Assembly (NCBI GenBank): GCA_003254885.1 | Contig: QANT01004024.1 | Coordinates: 16,501-80,500 of the forward strand | Origin: Purshia tridentata | Taxonomy: Eukaryota; Streptophyta; Magnoliopsida; Rosales; Rosaceae | Reading direction: 5' to 3' | Length of the DNA: 64,000 nt | In this document: one piece after another, positions 1-11,393 of the stretch | Layout: every line of letters starts with the position of its first letter | Position numbering within the stretch: the stretch's first letter is position 1 | Translations under genes and position numbers: made by a program | Notes under the pieces: generated by a model | What the model was told of the DNA's origin: nothing | What the model saw: only the letters and a program-made list of their open reading frames with translations | Database searches by the model: none

Positions 1-401
1 GCAAGTGTTTAAAAATGAGATGTCTACACTTCAGAAAATTTCATTATCTCTATATGTTAACTGGTGGCTGCAGAGTGTGCGTATTATTGTAAATTCTAGT
101 GAGTTTAGGCAAACAAGGCAAACCATAGGCATCTTTGGTATAAACCACGTTGCAAGCCCTCAGCTACTCTTGTAAATTGTATCCATTCTGCTGCCGCGTA
201 GAGGCAAGTCGTAGTTGATCTTGTAATGTCTTGTTATATGCATGGCCATACTGGTGCAAGTCGACGTTGCCTATCTGTTGTCTGCACGTTGGCTGTACAT
301 TTGCACTTGCATGTTTATAGTCACTGCATGGCTTAGGTGAGTGAATTGTGTGCTTATGGAAAAATGTAGCTGCATAATATGTCGTTTCCTACTCTTGTAG
401 C
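1..401. other. Leading segment, no gene seen
   Basis: I find no convincing coding frame here. The stretch ends in a pyrimidine-rich tract and an AG just before the Ulp1-like exon that begins at 402. It is therefore probably the intron and upstream part of that truncated gene copy, whose earlier exons would lie left of the window or are lost. Confidence 0.4.
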
Positions 402-1074
402 ACCTCGTGACTATGTTGTTCGCACCTTCCAAAGCCCAACGGACAAGGGCAGCAAAATCAAAACCGTCAGCAATTCCCATCGGCTTGCTCCACTTTGTGG
501 CTGGCTCGATCCCATACGGTCCGCCATGGTTTGGGCTGGACAAGGTCTTCTGTCCACTAAATATCTCTGAGAAACATTGGTGTGCTACGGCCATTGACCT
601 CCTGACTCGTAGACTATATGTGTACAATTCGAATGTCGAGCTCCATGCAGATCGCAAAATAGAGAATGCATTACGGCCTCTGTCTACATTGCTACCAGCC
701 ATTCTTAGATAGGCTAGGTTCCATGCTCGCCGTCCTGAGTTGGTTTGTGATGGGGAGCCATGGCCCGTGGAACGCATGGCCAGTGTTCCTCAACAGATGA
801 GCGGGTGAGCATGCCATTAATGCATTCAATTATTATGTTTGCGTTTAACATGCATGTGTATTACTTCCTGTGGCTGGCCTCCGGTTTAACGTATGCATTT
901 AAAAATTGTTTTGGGCCTTCTCATTTCAGGGGCGACTGTTGGATCTTTACCGTGAAGTTTATTGAGTTCTTATCTGTTGGCAAGCCTCTTGATGGGTGTA
1001 CACAGTTAAACATTGGTTGGTTCCGGCTCAGCTTAGCTTTGGACATGTATGCTTGCAGGGGTGACAATGTATAG
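402..1074 (+). pseudogene. Ulp1-like (C48) cysteine protease fragment, inactive
   Basis: This is a partial copy of the C-terminal Ulp1/SENP-type protease domain that plant MULE transposons often carry; the family cleaves SUMO-like conjugates. Exon 1 (402-804) reads DKVFCPLN, then EKHW with the catalytic His, then VYNS, where family members have Asp. An in-frame TAG at 710-712 breaks it. A GT/AG intron (805-929) leads to exon 2 (930-1074), which reads GDCW with the catalytic Cys and ends at TAG 1072-1074. The splice joins a split Gly codon exactly as in the homologous minus-strand gene at 13.25-17.1 kb. The Asp to Asn change, the Gly to Trp change after Cys and the internal stop indicate a dead copy. 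The DUF1985 half is not in the window. Confidence 0.75.
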
Positions 1075-2459
1075 ACTGCTGTCGCTAGTGGATGATGACT
1101 GTCTCTTGTGCAAACTAGACTTTTTGTAGAATAGTGTACTGTACATGCACTTTGGCAAAACACTTTGTGATTATGACCATTTCAGCAGGGTCGTGTCGTC
1201 AACGTAATTGCGAGTGACAGTAAGCCGATACCACCTTTTGTACATGCACGGCATAGGTGATTGGGGTCTACCCGCATTCTTTTTAAATTGCAAAGGAACG
1301 TTAGTTATAACAAAACTCATTGAGGAGCATATAGGTATTGAGAAGTAGAGTGAATGTATCCTTAAATCAAGAATACAGTGTTTCGCATTTTCAAGCACTC
1401 CTATGTCCTCTCCTAGGTGGTTGAATCAATTCCCAAACCCTTGCATAGCGTTTTTGGTTAAGTAAATAACTTTTAACTACAGTTAGGACTAAAGACTAAT
1501 CAAATGTAAGGGACAATCTCCCTGGGTGTCAAACAATCACGACCAATTTTTTGAAGTTTAAGGACGCAAACAAAAAGTGAACAAGGTCCAGACAATACGT
1601 GAACACCAAAAATAAAAACTGACTGCAACACATCAAAAACTGCTGCATTTTGTATATGCACCTTGCCCACATTGGCTATGGGATCATTGTCATGGGAAGC
1701 TTATTATTTGTAGTCAGCAATGTTGTGTTTGCAGTTGGAAACTGGTAAGGCCAAATTTTTTGTGGCTTCAGTGAATCACATATTCAGTGAATCGCAATGG
1801 GTTCATTGCGAGTTGAAATGTGACGGGAAATTTTTGCATAATGAGTTTATGCTGATTGAATAACCAATTAGTTTGCAAACGACGGACAAAAAGGAGACAA
1901 AGGGCGGACAAATTGTTGACACTGGTTTTGTCAACAATGGGTTGCTGTCCATGCTTTTTTTTGTCCATTTTCTATCCGCCTTTTGGCACCCTTAGTCAAA
2001 ATTTTCATTCAACAAGTTTGTCAATCAGATTCTTAAAATTATGCGAACCATAGAGAACATGTCCACACAATGCCATTAACAATTGCAGCCACTTTTGCAT
2101 TCCTGTATCTCACTTTCTGTACTCATTTTCCACGTTTTTGTCAGTCGTCTAGACGAGGAAATCCCAGCATATATACATATATGAAGCGAAAGTTTTATAC
2201 TTAACAGCACGTACAATATCAACCTACATACTAACATCTGCGTCATTGCAAACTAATAGGAACACAAGTTTGCCAATTCTACACGCCAAAGGCATTCCCG
2301 CAGATGCGCAAAATAACACAAACATATATCGCATTCGCAAAACTTACCCAGACCCTTAGCAAGTCCACACTCCCGCATACATCTTCACACAATGCGTGAT
2401 GGTCATGGATGCCCACTGTTGCCGCCCAACTTTGAACTTGCCAGGTGGGGGATAATGTG
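1075..2459. other. Intergenic, no gene seen
   Basis: No frame here has recognisable protein content. It is mostly A/T-rich filler. The only structure I see is a degenerate foldback between about 1868 and 1985, listed separately. Confidence 0.45.
1868..1985. repeat. Degenerate GTGGACAA-type foldback
   Basis: The left arm carries GACGGACAAA, GGAGACAAAG and GCGGACAAAT. The right arm carries the opposite words TTGTCCATTT and CTATCCGCC. The arms face each other across a short centre that includes TTGTTGACA and TGTCAACAA. This matches the foldbacks at 11-13 kb and is probably an old relic of that family. Confidence 0.5.
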
Positions 2460-2783
2460 CTACCATTGACCCTGTGGTACAGACACCTCCATGTATTCTC
2501 TGAAGAGCTCAAATCCTTTCATAAAGTGTGTGTGTTTGAAGGCCCCGAATTCTGCTGAATGCACAAACATGTTTACAGTCTCCGAGGTATCGGCTGCTAT
2601 CTTTGCCTCAACAGCATGAATCTTCTGCTTCCGCGATTGTATTTTTTCAACCCGAATCTCGTGCCCGCCCTCCTTGACATTTTCGTCCATCTCGACATGC
2701 ATCCTCTCGACCTTCGCCTCTCGCAGGTCAAGCTCTAGGTGTCCCACTCACGTGCTCCAATACGTGGTCCTCTCGCGATACCA
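2460..2783 (-). pseudogene. Coiled-coil-like exon module, copy 2 (unrecognised)
   Basis: I cannot name the family. Read on the minus strand, the module begins WYRERTTYWS, meets a stop, continues as VGHLELDLREAKVERM, and runs through a charged, helix-prone stretch to FMKGFELFREYM. It aligns end to end with copy 1 at 3343-3893: WY.ER.T.WS, then an acidic E/R-rich helix, then F..GF..FR. Copy 1 has a GT donor right after FFR. Here the same place reads AGAATA, so the donor is lost and the frame runs on to a stop. Both copies lie on the same strand about 0.85 kb apart, in MULE/Ulp1-rich DNA. Confidence 0.45.
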
Positions 2784-3342
2784 TTCTAGGGGCTCCCGGT
2801 TGCCATTTGCGGGACGATTGGCCCGACCTCGCAGGATTATCCGCCATGGTCGTAGGATTGGGAGCTCAACGATGTTTGGCTTGGTGGATGTGAAATTTGT
2901 TTCACCTACTTGCAACTTCAGATTTTTGAGGGGAATACATACCAGGCTTACCTACATCTGACAAAATAACACAAAAACACCCACAATATACAACGTTCAC
3001 TTGCAAGACGGTCACAAAAGGTATCATATAGGGCGTGTGGGCCCAGAAGCACAATCACATTCCTGGCAGAGGCCCACGGTCTCCTTGCACCATTCTTTGG
3101 GCAGTGGACAGAGTATAGCATCCCACAATTGGGCAGACTCGGGCTGCACAATCTTCACATAATCCCTGCACGGACACAAACGGGGAACATCCCACATGTG
3201 ATGATAAGAAACACTGCTGCATTATTTCACACCTCAAGTGAACTAGTGTTAATTTACAAATAATCATGCTGCTAAGAGGCTTTAAATTTTCAAACGTCGA
3301 CATAAAATATACGGTACATGCATTGGGTCCGTCCTTGCTTAC

Positions 3343-3893
3343 CTGAAGAATGTGAACCCATGTTGAAACTCCCCATCCAGCATGGCCTTGCACTGCGACG
3401 ATTGCTGGAAGTCTGAAACAGCGACCTCTTTGCACGTCTGCTCCCGCTTTCTAGCATTGTGCAGCAGCCGTCCCAGATCAAAATACTGTATGAACACCCT
3501 GTTGCACTCCACATCGCGACGTTGTGTCCCCGTTGTGACTGCATCTATTGTGGCGCGAATTTCCTCGACCTCACATTCCAGCGCAGCCGCCCAACCACTC
3601 CACCACGTGGCCCTCTCCTAGTACCATGCGACTTCATCGTTCACGCAATCACCCCGACCTGGTGCACCGTTGTCATCCGAGCTTTTATCCGTGATAAACA
3701 CATGGTTGGATGAACCAGCTGATGGAGGGCTGCCTTGGCGGGAATGAGATGGTGGATCCCACAATGGAAGAAAGTTGCCGGATGGGGATTGCGGGCTGGA
3801 GGGGGTTGAGGGCTCAAGGGGGATTGGGGGATTGGGGAGGAGATGGGTAAAGGGAGTCAACCATGCTCTCCAATGGGGATGGTTAGTAAACAC
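3343..3893 (-). pseudogene. Coiled-coil-like exon module, copy 1 (unrecognised)
   Basis: The minus-strand frame has a Pro/Ser-rich first part, then VAWY, an in-frame TAG (3618-3620), then ERATWWSGWAAALECEVEEI and a helix-prone, charged stretch ending GFTFFR. A good splice donor (AG/GTAAGC) follows at 3341-3342. I do not recognise the protein. The Trp-rich entry and C-terminal helix resemble coiled-coil ORFs carried by plant transposons, but that is only an impression. The start is uncertain, because the frame opens with GTG rather than ATG and is probably part of a longer exon. The homologous module at 2.5-2.8 kb shows that the unit was duplicated and that both copies decayed. Confidence 0.45.
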
Positions 3894-4146
3894 AAGTTGA
3901 CTGGAGGGGGTTAAGAGAACTGATAAGCTCTTTAGACAAACAGATAACGGAGATCTTTAGACCATCCACCATTTCGTCTAAACTCAGTAAACCATTTTTT
4001 ATTACTCACTTTAAAGAATGCAGATTGCTGTCAAGTCAAGTGAACTGTGACTGGTGCAGCAGTTAGTGCGTACAGAGCATAATGGGACCAAACTCTCAAT
4101 TAGCAAACACGCAAGTTCCATGGGAAATCCCCATAAATAGTTGGGG

Positions 4147-4618
4147 TTAATTTAAAAATGACTTTTTAGACTATCCAAAAATTTTTGGCCTTTTTTAACT
4201 CTTTGACTCAAAATGGGACAAACATACCCTCACTCCTTACAAGGCCTATACAAATGGTATACAAACAATGGATATGTGGAGACAAACCAAGGATAGTATA
4301 GTCTTGTAACACAAGTTAACGTGTCCACCATTTATCTATTGCCTGTACACCATTTGTACAGGCCTTATAAACAGGCAGTACAAATAGACCCAGCTTTTTC
4401 AAGTACACATGGTGTACAAACAGTAGACAAGCTGTGGACAAACCTGTGACAGTATAGTCCTGCAGCACGAGTTCATGTGTCCACCATTTGTCTACTGCCT
4501 GTACACCATTTGTATAGGCCTTGTAATGTTGTAAGGGTATTTTGTCTCATTTTGTGCCAAAGAGTTAAAAAAGTCCAAACGTGTTTGGATACTCTAAAAA
4601 AGTCATTTTTAAATTAAT
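4147..4618. mobile_element. Foldback MITE with about 100-bp inverted termini
   Basis: The left end (TTAATTTAAAAATGACTTT, then CTTTGACTCAAAATGGGAC) is the inverse of the right end (GTGCCAAAGAGTTAAAAAA, then AGTCATTTTTAAATTAA). The inside holds two tandem copies, about 155 bp apart, of a smaller foldback. Each runs from TACAAATGGT and GTGGACAAA to TGTCCACCATTTGTCTA and TGTACACCATTTGTA. No open frame is credible. It is a non-coding inverted-repeat element; the superfamily is not clear and I could not fix a target duplication. Confidence 0.7.
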
Positions 4619-4683
4619 TTGGTCTAGTTGTGGAAATTTCCCAACTTCCATCATATACTATAAGTCAATCCCAGAAATAGAAA

Positions 4684-5060
4684 AAATTCATTTTAAAATG
4701 ACTTGTTTAGACCTTCGGGTTTTTTGACTTTTTTTGCTCTTTGGCACAAAATAACACAAAAATACTGCCATCCCATTCCAAGGCCTGTACAAATGGTGTT
4801 CAAACAGTGGACAGATTGTCGACAAACCACGACCAGTAGTCCGGCAGCACAAGTCACTGTGTCCACCATCCCTGTCCACGGCCTGTCCTGCAACACGAGT
4901 GAACCTGTCCAACATTTGTCCACTGCCTGCACACCATTTGTAAAGGCCTTATAATGGAGTGGGGGTAGTTTTGTCCTATTTTGTGCGAAAGAGCAAAAAA
5001 AATCAAACAAATGTTTCGATGGTCTAAACAACAGTTAATTTGAATTTAATTTGGTCCATT
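4684..5060. mobile_element. Second foldback MITE of the same family
   Basis: It shares the design of the element 70 bp upstream: TTTTAAAATGACTTGTTTAG and CTCTTTGGCACAAAATA on the left, and TATTTTGTGCGAAAGAGCA and GGTCTAAACAACAGTTAAT on the right. It has one internal GGCCTGTACAAATGG...CCATTTGTAAAGGCC foldback. This is shorter than its neighbour, which has two. The two insertions lie side by side in the same A/T-rich gap. Confidence 0.65.
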
Positions 5061-6019
5061 TCTCAGAATTTCCATATACAGTTAATGTCCGTAACATCTA
5101 AGTTACGACAAAAGCAACCGTGAGAACGGGTAAAAGGAAAATTAGTAAGTAACTTCGAATTTCATTGAAATCACAAACGTAACTGTGTGAAGGCATTTGT
5201 TATCACATGTTATTTCACCGCAAGACACTTACAAACACCATTCAAATTGAAGAAGACTGCTATGGCAACCCATGCATACACTTGTACATGTACATAGACT
5301 GCTTGTACTTACATACCTACAGTCCAGGCCACAAAATGTATGGATCAACATGTCATGACACTCGTAAATGTGACTGGGATGTAATGACATGTTCCCAAGG
5401 CGGTTGACCGTAAATTTAGAAGTTGGCAGTCGCAGACAGCTAGTAGACAAAGTCCGGCCAATGTGTTGTACCAAGTTTTTCGCGTGTCCATGTATTGTCA
5501 GCATGGACTGGAGACTGGGAATGCCTCTGTTACAAACTTACTTGTACATGTTTGGCAATGCAATGGCAGCTATTTGTTCACTCCATGAATCCAGACATGA
5601 CCAACTATGTATACAAAGTGGCCACGCCATGTCACCCGTATGTCCACCGTCTATCCACACCTGCCGTTCTTCACAGTAATGCGTATATTGAATTATGTAA
5701 ACAATTATACGGTGGACAGATGGTCAAATACCAAGCCAACATGATAGACATGAGTAAACATTATGCAGCATAAATTATGCAGATCGTACAAATAAATAAT
5801 GACAATGTCAGCCAGGGAATGTGAGTTATTGCGTAGATATGGACAAAGTACCCACACAATTTAATACCACAGATTGCAATGGATTGTTCAAGGTATAAAG
5901 GCTGGGCACAATATGAATGCCAACACAGTAAATGAGCACGACATATTGGCTGAGTATACGTATGTTAGGGAGTTAACAAACCACAGACAGGCCTTTGAAG
6001 GGCGGTACAAGGAGGGCGT
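5061..6019. other. No gene seen; 3' flank of the MULE transposase
   Basis: Short open frames exist on both strands but none has family-like content. The stretch contains TGTACATGTACAT words and a few scattered GTCCACC/GGTGGACA words near 5640-5720, which may be eroded foldback remains. Part of it should be the 3' untranslated side of the transposase on the minus strand. Confidence 0.4.
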
Positions 6020-8656
6020 TCAGTGAAGTCCACGAAACACATTCGAGTCCAAGGGTGTGCAAGCGCCAGGCCGGTGGGACAACGGGATGAGCTTCTTGTA
6101 CGTAGCCCGGTTGTGACCTTCCTCCCCACACCTTGAGCATTTATTCCTTTTTTTGGTTTCGTCTCTAGAGAGGGTTCGTTGCTTGCATGGCGACCACTTT
6201 TATGTCTCATAATCGGGGGCCAAACTACCTGATTCTTCACATTGTCCGGAACATTCCACGTGTCTTCCTGACCAACAGGATTAATGGATGTTGCATAGGC
6301 AGCGTGCCATGTTTCGTTGGTGTAGTATCAAGAGCATAATTCATACGGGCTCCACTCACGGTGCCTTACCGCAGCCAAGGCATACTTGCAAGGGAGTCCT
6401 TCCAAGTCAAATTCCCTACAAGAGCAAATTCAGCGCTCAAGATTCACACACACGGATGACGACTTGGAGGGTTTGACAACGTTGAAATCTGTTCTATTTA
6501 TAGGATGAACAATCAGCCGCATGCTTTCTTCCATCCGCCGACGAAGTGTACTTTCCCCTCTGCCTAGTGTCAAGTACATGGATGATGAGGCTGCTTTGGA
6601 CTGATGGGTGAAGAACCAAAGTTGTAGTGTGTGCCTGATATACTTAACCAGGGCAGTCACTGGAAGCTGACGGGCATCTTTCAGCTTTGCATTAAGGGAC
6701 TCGGAAATATTTGTTGACATGCTGTCCCACTTATTGAACTTACAGTATGACCGAGCCCAAACTGCATAGCCCAATTCATCACCGGTGATCCATTTCCTCA
6801 CGAGCTCACTCATTAGGCATAGCAAACGCAAACAAGACTTCTGCCTGTATTTGTTGGCAGCCGAAATGAAGAGATACAAATCAGGATCATCACTTGCCAG
6901 GCTGAACTTCCTCTTTATATTTGCCTTTAGGTGCACAATACAGTTTGTGTACGCAGCCTCAGGGAAAGCTTTGTAACATGCTTTCCGTATGTTATCGTGC
7001 CTGTCCTACACCACCAGCAAATTTGGCACATTCCCGATAGCATCACGAAGTTTACCGAAGAACCACTCCCACGAGGCATTGTTCTCACTATCACATATGC
7101 CAAATGCAACCGGAAATATATGGTTGTTGCCGTCTAGAGCTGCAGCAATTAGCAAGGTTCCGCGGTATTTGCAGTTAAGGAAAGTGACATCAACGGACAA
7201 GGTCTCATGTGTTCAACAAAACCTTTAACGGAAGCTCCCAAGGCCATAACAAAGTATAGGAATTTGTGGTATTCATCAGTGAGTATGTGAGTCTTTGTGC
7301 CAGGATTTTTTTGCTGCAATTCATAACAATATGTAGGCAATAAACCATAGGATGCCTCCGGAGAACCTCGGATCATCTCGAGAACTGCCTCCCGGGCTCG
7401 CCAACATGTTTTATAACAGATATTCACACCATGCTTCTTGTGCATGTCCGCTTGTATTTCCCAAGGTCTATATGAGCGGCCCACTCCAACATACTTATGT
7501 TTAATAAACTCACCAATAACACTAGGAGTAGCCTGTCGATGTTCTTTCCTCCCAGGCTTTAGTCCACACGTGTGTTTGTCTACAATTTTTGTAATCTTCC
7601 AAATGCCCAAAGGCATATGCCTTGTAGCACGAATCCAGTACGGGCAACCTTGGTGAATACAGCATTGGGTAAAAATTGTTTTGGTAGACCTTACCACTCG
7701 ATACTCCCGATTGTCTATAATTGCTTGCAATCCAAGATGACTCCGCAGTTCTTGTTGTGGAAAAAACCCTCACCTCCCACTTCAGCAAAGTGGGTAACCG
7801 TGCCATTGGAACCTGTAATACCAGCACAATCAATTATGCATTCGGTTGCAGGCAATATTTGGCTCGGTTGGAAAAAAGATGGCGATGAATCTGCCTTTCG
7901 TCTTTTTTGTATAGGACATGTAGGTTGTCCATCGGTCACAACCAGATCAGGCCATTCCCCGGCAGGCGACCAATGAGATGGCACACCTCCAAGGTCCAAT
8001 GGGCCATGTGGAGCTGTAACTGCAGAGGTAAGGGCTGCTGCCTCTTCATTGGCCACTTGTTGGCTGGATGGTGGCTGTGACTGAACTACAGATGGGGGGC
8101 CAAGTAGACTTTCATCGTCCATGCACTCAGTGAATCGCACAGTGGTTGGTGGAAGTGGGGGAGAATGTACACATGGCACAATCCCTAGCAACCCATCCTT
8201 AGAGGACAGGGCACATGTATTGGAAACCTTCAATGTTCCTGACTCGTGCATATCATTGCTACAGTGGCTACTCCGAAGGGTAGGTAGTGACGTTGGCATA
8301 TGTGTGGAGTCCATGACTGGCTTGGAATGTGCTTCTATATACAGTGGTACCATGGTCTAACTATTTTGGTTCAAGAAGAAATCCAAATCAATAACATCTC
8401 TAATCTTGATGAATTTGACGGTCCCACATATTGATTCTTTGGCCGAGTACCTCATGTGTATTGTGTGGGAGTCTCTATCAACCCCGAGCAGTTGGCTGGC
8501 CAAATACTGAAGCTCATGCAGGGTCGTGTGTTTGGGTAGTCGTAATCCTTTCTCGTCCCCATCTTCATATGCCAATAGCTCCCCGGTCTCTTCGGCTGTT
8601 GTCCAGTTCTCATTATAATAGCAGATGACACGCACGATGTCCATCTGCAAATGCAA
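6020..8656 (-). pseudogene. MuDR-type (MULE) transposase, decayed
   Basis: This is a Mutator-superfamily transposase, which cuts and pastes its element in the nucleus. In order on the minus strand it has: an N-terminal PB1-like domain (from MDIVRVICYY, 8656-8360) closed by a stop; a Ser/Pro-rich linker (8353-7715); the MuDR N-terminal domain with GCPYWIRAT (to 7200); and the MULE DDE core with DVTFLNCKYRG and ASWEWFF (7200-7020). A stop (VV*DRH) lies beside the second Asp, followed by NCIVHLKAN. A conserved NISESLNA segment comes next, then a SWIM finger (6382-6426, CSC...CKYA, last His now Tyr), then a CCHC zinc knuckle (6098-6139, last Cys now Tyr). There are frameshifts near 7755 and 7205 and stops near 8357, 7018 and 6430. 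It is clearly non-functional. Confidence 0.88.
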
Positions 8657-9742
8657 ATTGCAATTTACACATTAGTAATTAACTTTGGGCAGGGTACGCA
8701 TCGAGTGAATCACTCATCAAATTTAGTAATACCATTCCGTTGGGATGTTCGCTTGCACGGATGTGACATTGTTTAAAGTTTGGGGTGGCCCCCAAAGTGT
8801 GGAGAGGCAGCAGACACCGTTTGGACACATGGCAGACAAAAACTGCATTGCTGATGTGGTTACGACTGTGTCCACACATTGTCTGCCTGGTGGCGGCATT
8901 TTTGCCCCCGTCCCCTAATTTTGAGAATGGCACATCCGTTGTATAGGAGGTCAACAATTTATTAACAAGTTTACAAACCTAGCACATACAAAATATTTGC
9001 ATGCACTAAGAACCACTAGGGTGGCCTAAGAAGTTGCGGTACAGAGTTAAAAACACCTTAATCCAATTCCCAAAGTTTATATCCAGGTACAAAATATAGA
9101 AAGTAGCGACCATTGGTGTGCCAACTTGAGCCAGCTTCTAATTGATACGAAATGAGGACAATCAACATGAAAGCAGATTGTAGGAGTAAGGTGGCTAGGA
9201 ATTCAATGATTAAAACAAAACAAACATAATATATTCCCTACGACATATGTTGTTATGGGTGCATTAGTAATTTAAACTTTTGCCATGATCCAATGGCTGC
9301 ATCAATTGAGGCAAGCAAAAAAATTATTTCAGGGAAACTACAGGCAACAATGCACTCGACATTGCAGTCCCAACACTTACATAATTGGTGCAGAGGTTGT
9401 CTCCACATACAAAAGACAATTAGCAGTCAGACAGAAGGCAATCGCGACGGATTGATGTCGTGACAACCTGTGTACTTATTGTTCAGGCTATGTCTGCATT
9501 TCAAGCATTGCCACCAAAACCTCAAATAAACCAGCCTATGGGTGTGTATAAGCAGCCTATGGCTGACTATACCACAAATAAGCACAGTGTTGAGCAGCGG
9601 CACATCCTAGGTGCCTTCCAACAAAATATAAGACAGACCAGCCGTAAGCACTTCCCTGTGCTTTCTCCCATCTTAACTGGGAAAAAAAATTAAAAAACAA
9701 ACAGAAAGTCAAGAAAATGGAGGTGACTCATTGTAGATTCAA
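8657..9742. other. 5' flank of the MULE transposase; weak foldback
   Basis: No coding frame is convincing. Between about 8760 and 8945, GCAGACACC and GGCAGACAAA face TTGTCTGCCTGG and GTGTCCACAC, an eroded foldback of the kind seen at 11-13 kb. Promoter and 5' leader sequence of the transposase should lie close to 8657 but I cannot place a TATA box with confidence. Confidence 0.4.
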
Positions 9743-9982
9743 CAGTGCGCGCTGGATATCTTCAGTGAGAGCTTGATTTGCCCGGTGGGAGCTGGACTTT
9801 CTTAGTGGTAGCTGGATTTTGTCAATGGGAGCTGGATTTGCTCAGTGGGAGCTGGATTTGCTCAGTGGGAGCTAGATTTGCTCAGTGGAAGCTAGATTTC
9901 CTCAATTGGAGGTGGATTTTCTCAGTGGGATCTGGATTTGCTTAGTGAGAGCTGGATTAGCTCAATGGGACCTGCATTTCTT
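9743..9982. repeat. 20-bp minisatellite, 12 units
   Basis: Twelve head-to-tail units of exactly 20 bp follow the consensus GTGGGAGCTGGATTTGCTCA. The middle units are nearly identical and the outer ones have several substitutions. The array lies about 1.1 kb upstream of the transposase start. Tandem repeats near element ends are common in MULEs, but no inverted terminus is visible beside it. Confidence 0.9.
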
Positions 9983-11161
9983 CACTGCCCACCTGGTTGT
10001 AGTTGTTGCCATTTTAGGGGTTTGTATGCGTCGACCTCAAAGCTTAGTTCGCACTGGGTCCTTGGATTGGCGGTGAGGTGGAAACGATAACCCACAAATA
10101 AACAGGGAGGTTATCGGTGGGAAGCTATTTGGAGTTGGAGGGAGATTTTGGCGCGAATGGGAGCCTTTGGCACCGTTGCGGGTTGGGTCCTCTTTCAATT
10201 TGGGAGGAACAGTAACTGACAGCGATAACGGGGGCAGTTCAAAGCATTGAACAAGGTGGACGGACGTTGCCCTTGTGTGCCCTTGGTTCCGTTAGTAACC
10301 GTGACTGTCTTTTGTCCCAACACCTAGCAAACAGAGCTTGCACATCGCAGGCAGATATGCACACGACATAAGTGAGGACAGCGGGTAGCCATCATGCGGA
10401 CAACATGTAGCCAATGGTTCGATGACCCACGACCAGTCCCAAGTGCATAGGGGTTTAGTCGTATTGACTCTAGTCACTCTAGTTCAGCGGGGGAATTTTT
10501 CAACCCAAGTACAAATTAATTAAAACATTTCCAATTTTTTATTTTGGAACCCCAAAAATTACTTCGACATTCGACATGAATTCCTTGGCTAGCCTATTTT
10601 GATGAAAGTACGCAGAATTTTCATATCTGTTGTTGTATCAATTTGACTTAATATTTAGTCTGCATACTAACTATCCAAATTACTTCTACTTACTATTTGT
10701 TCAAAGCCTCTCCCTCCTTCACCTCCTTATACACAAAACAACATAAATATTCAATAATTATCTACACATTCGTTATTGGGGTCGTATCCGTGATGGGGAC
10801 GACAACAATTAAGGTCGGCAATCAGCCTGAGTAGCCCAGTCTAGGCCGACTCTAATTTTGCAGGCACAATCATCCATTTACAAGCGCCGAATAGGATTGT
10901 GAGGCCGGCCCGGGCCTGGCTTCGGGCCTAAATACACAACTCTATGTAATCCTCGGGCTTCAGCCTTATAGGCGTTTGGCCCGGGTCGAGTTAGGGCCAA
11001 ACGGGAATTTGGTCCGGTTTGGCATTTGTATTTGGTATTCATTGCATGAACATCAAATACAAATGATTCTAAAAAATATGTCTATATTTAATTTACCCCA
11101 AACTTAACAACTTCATACAGATTGTGCCACATCCATTTGGGGATCATATATATACACACAA
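9983..11161. other. No gene seen
   Basis: No coding frame is convincing. From about 10890 to 11000 there is a GC-richer patch with GGCCGGCCCGGGCC, GGCTTCGGGCC and GGCCCGGGTCGAG, reminiscent of the ends of small hAT-like MITEs, but I cannot pair two ends. The rest is A/T-rich. Confidence 0.35.
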
Positions 11162-11393
11162 AATAATAGTTTTAGTGTATCAGTCCTCTCTACAGAGGAT
11201 AATGGCACTTTTTAAAGTTCGCGGACGCAGACAGATGGAGAACAATAAGCGGCCAATGTGTGGACATAGATGATAAAAATAATAGTTTTAGTGTATCAGT
11301 CCTCTCTACAAAGGATGATGGCACTTTTTAAAGTTCGCGGACGCAGACAGATGGAGAACAATAAGCGGCCAATGTGTGGACACAGATGATGTG
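11162..11393. repeat. 116-bp tandem duplication of a foldback arm
   Basis: Bases 11162-11277 are repeated at 11278-11393 with only a few differences. The unit includes TATCAGTCCTCTCTACA, GGCACTTTTTAAAGTTCGCG and GGCCAATGTGTGGACA, which is the left arm of the adjoining foldback element. The high similarity suggests a fairly recent local duplication. Confidence 0.9.

Noticed and set aside
2279-2512. 77-residue minus-strand frame beside module 2
   Set aside because: It reads a different frame across the end of module 2 and lacks any match to module 1.
5389-5773. Overlapping plus-strand frames as small genes
   Set aside because: They overlap one another in different frames with no family-like content, in repeat-rich transposon flank.
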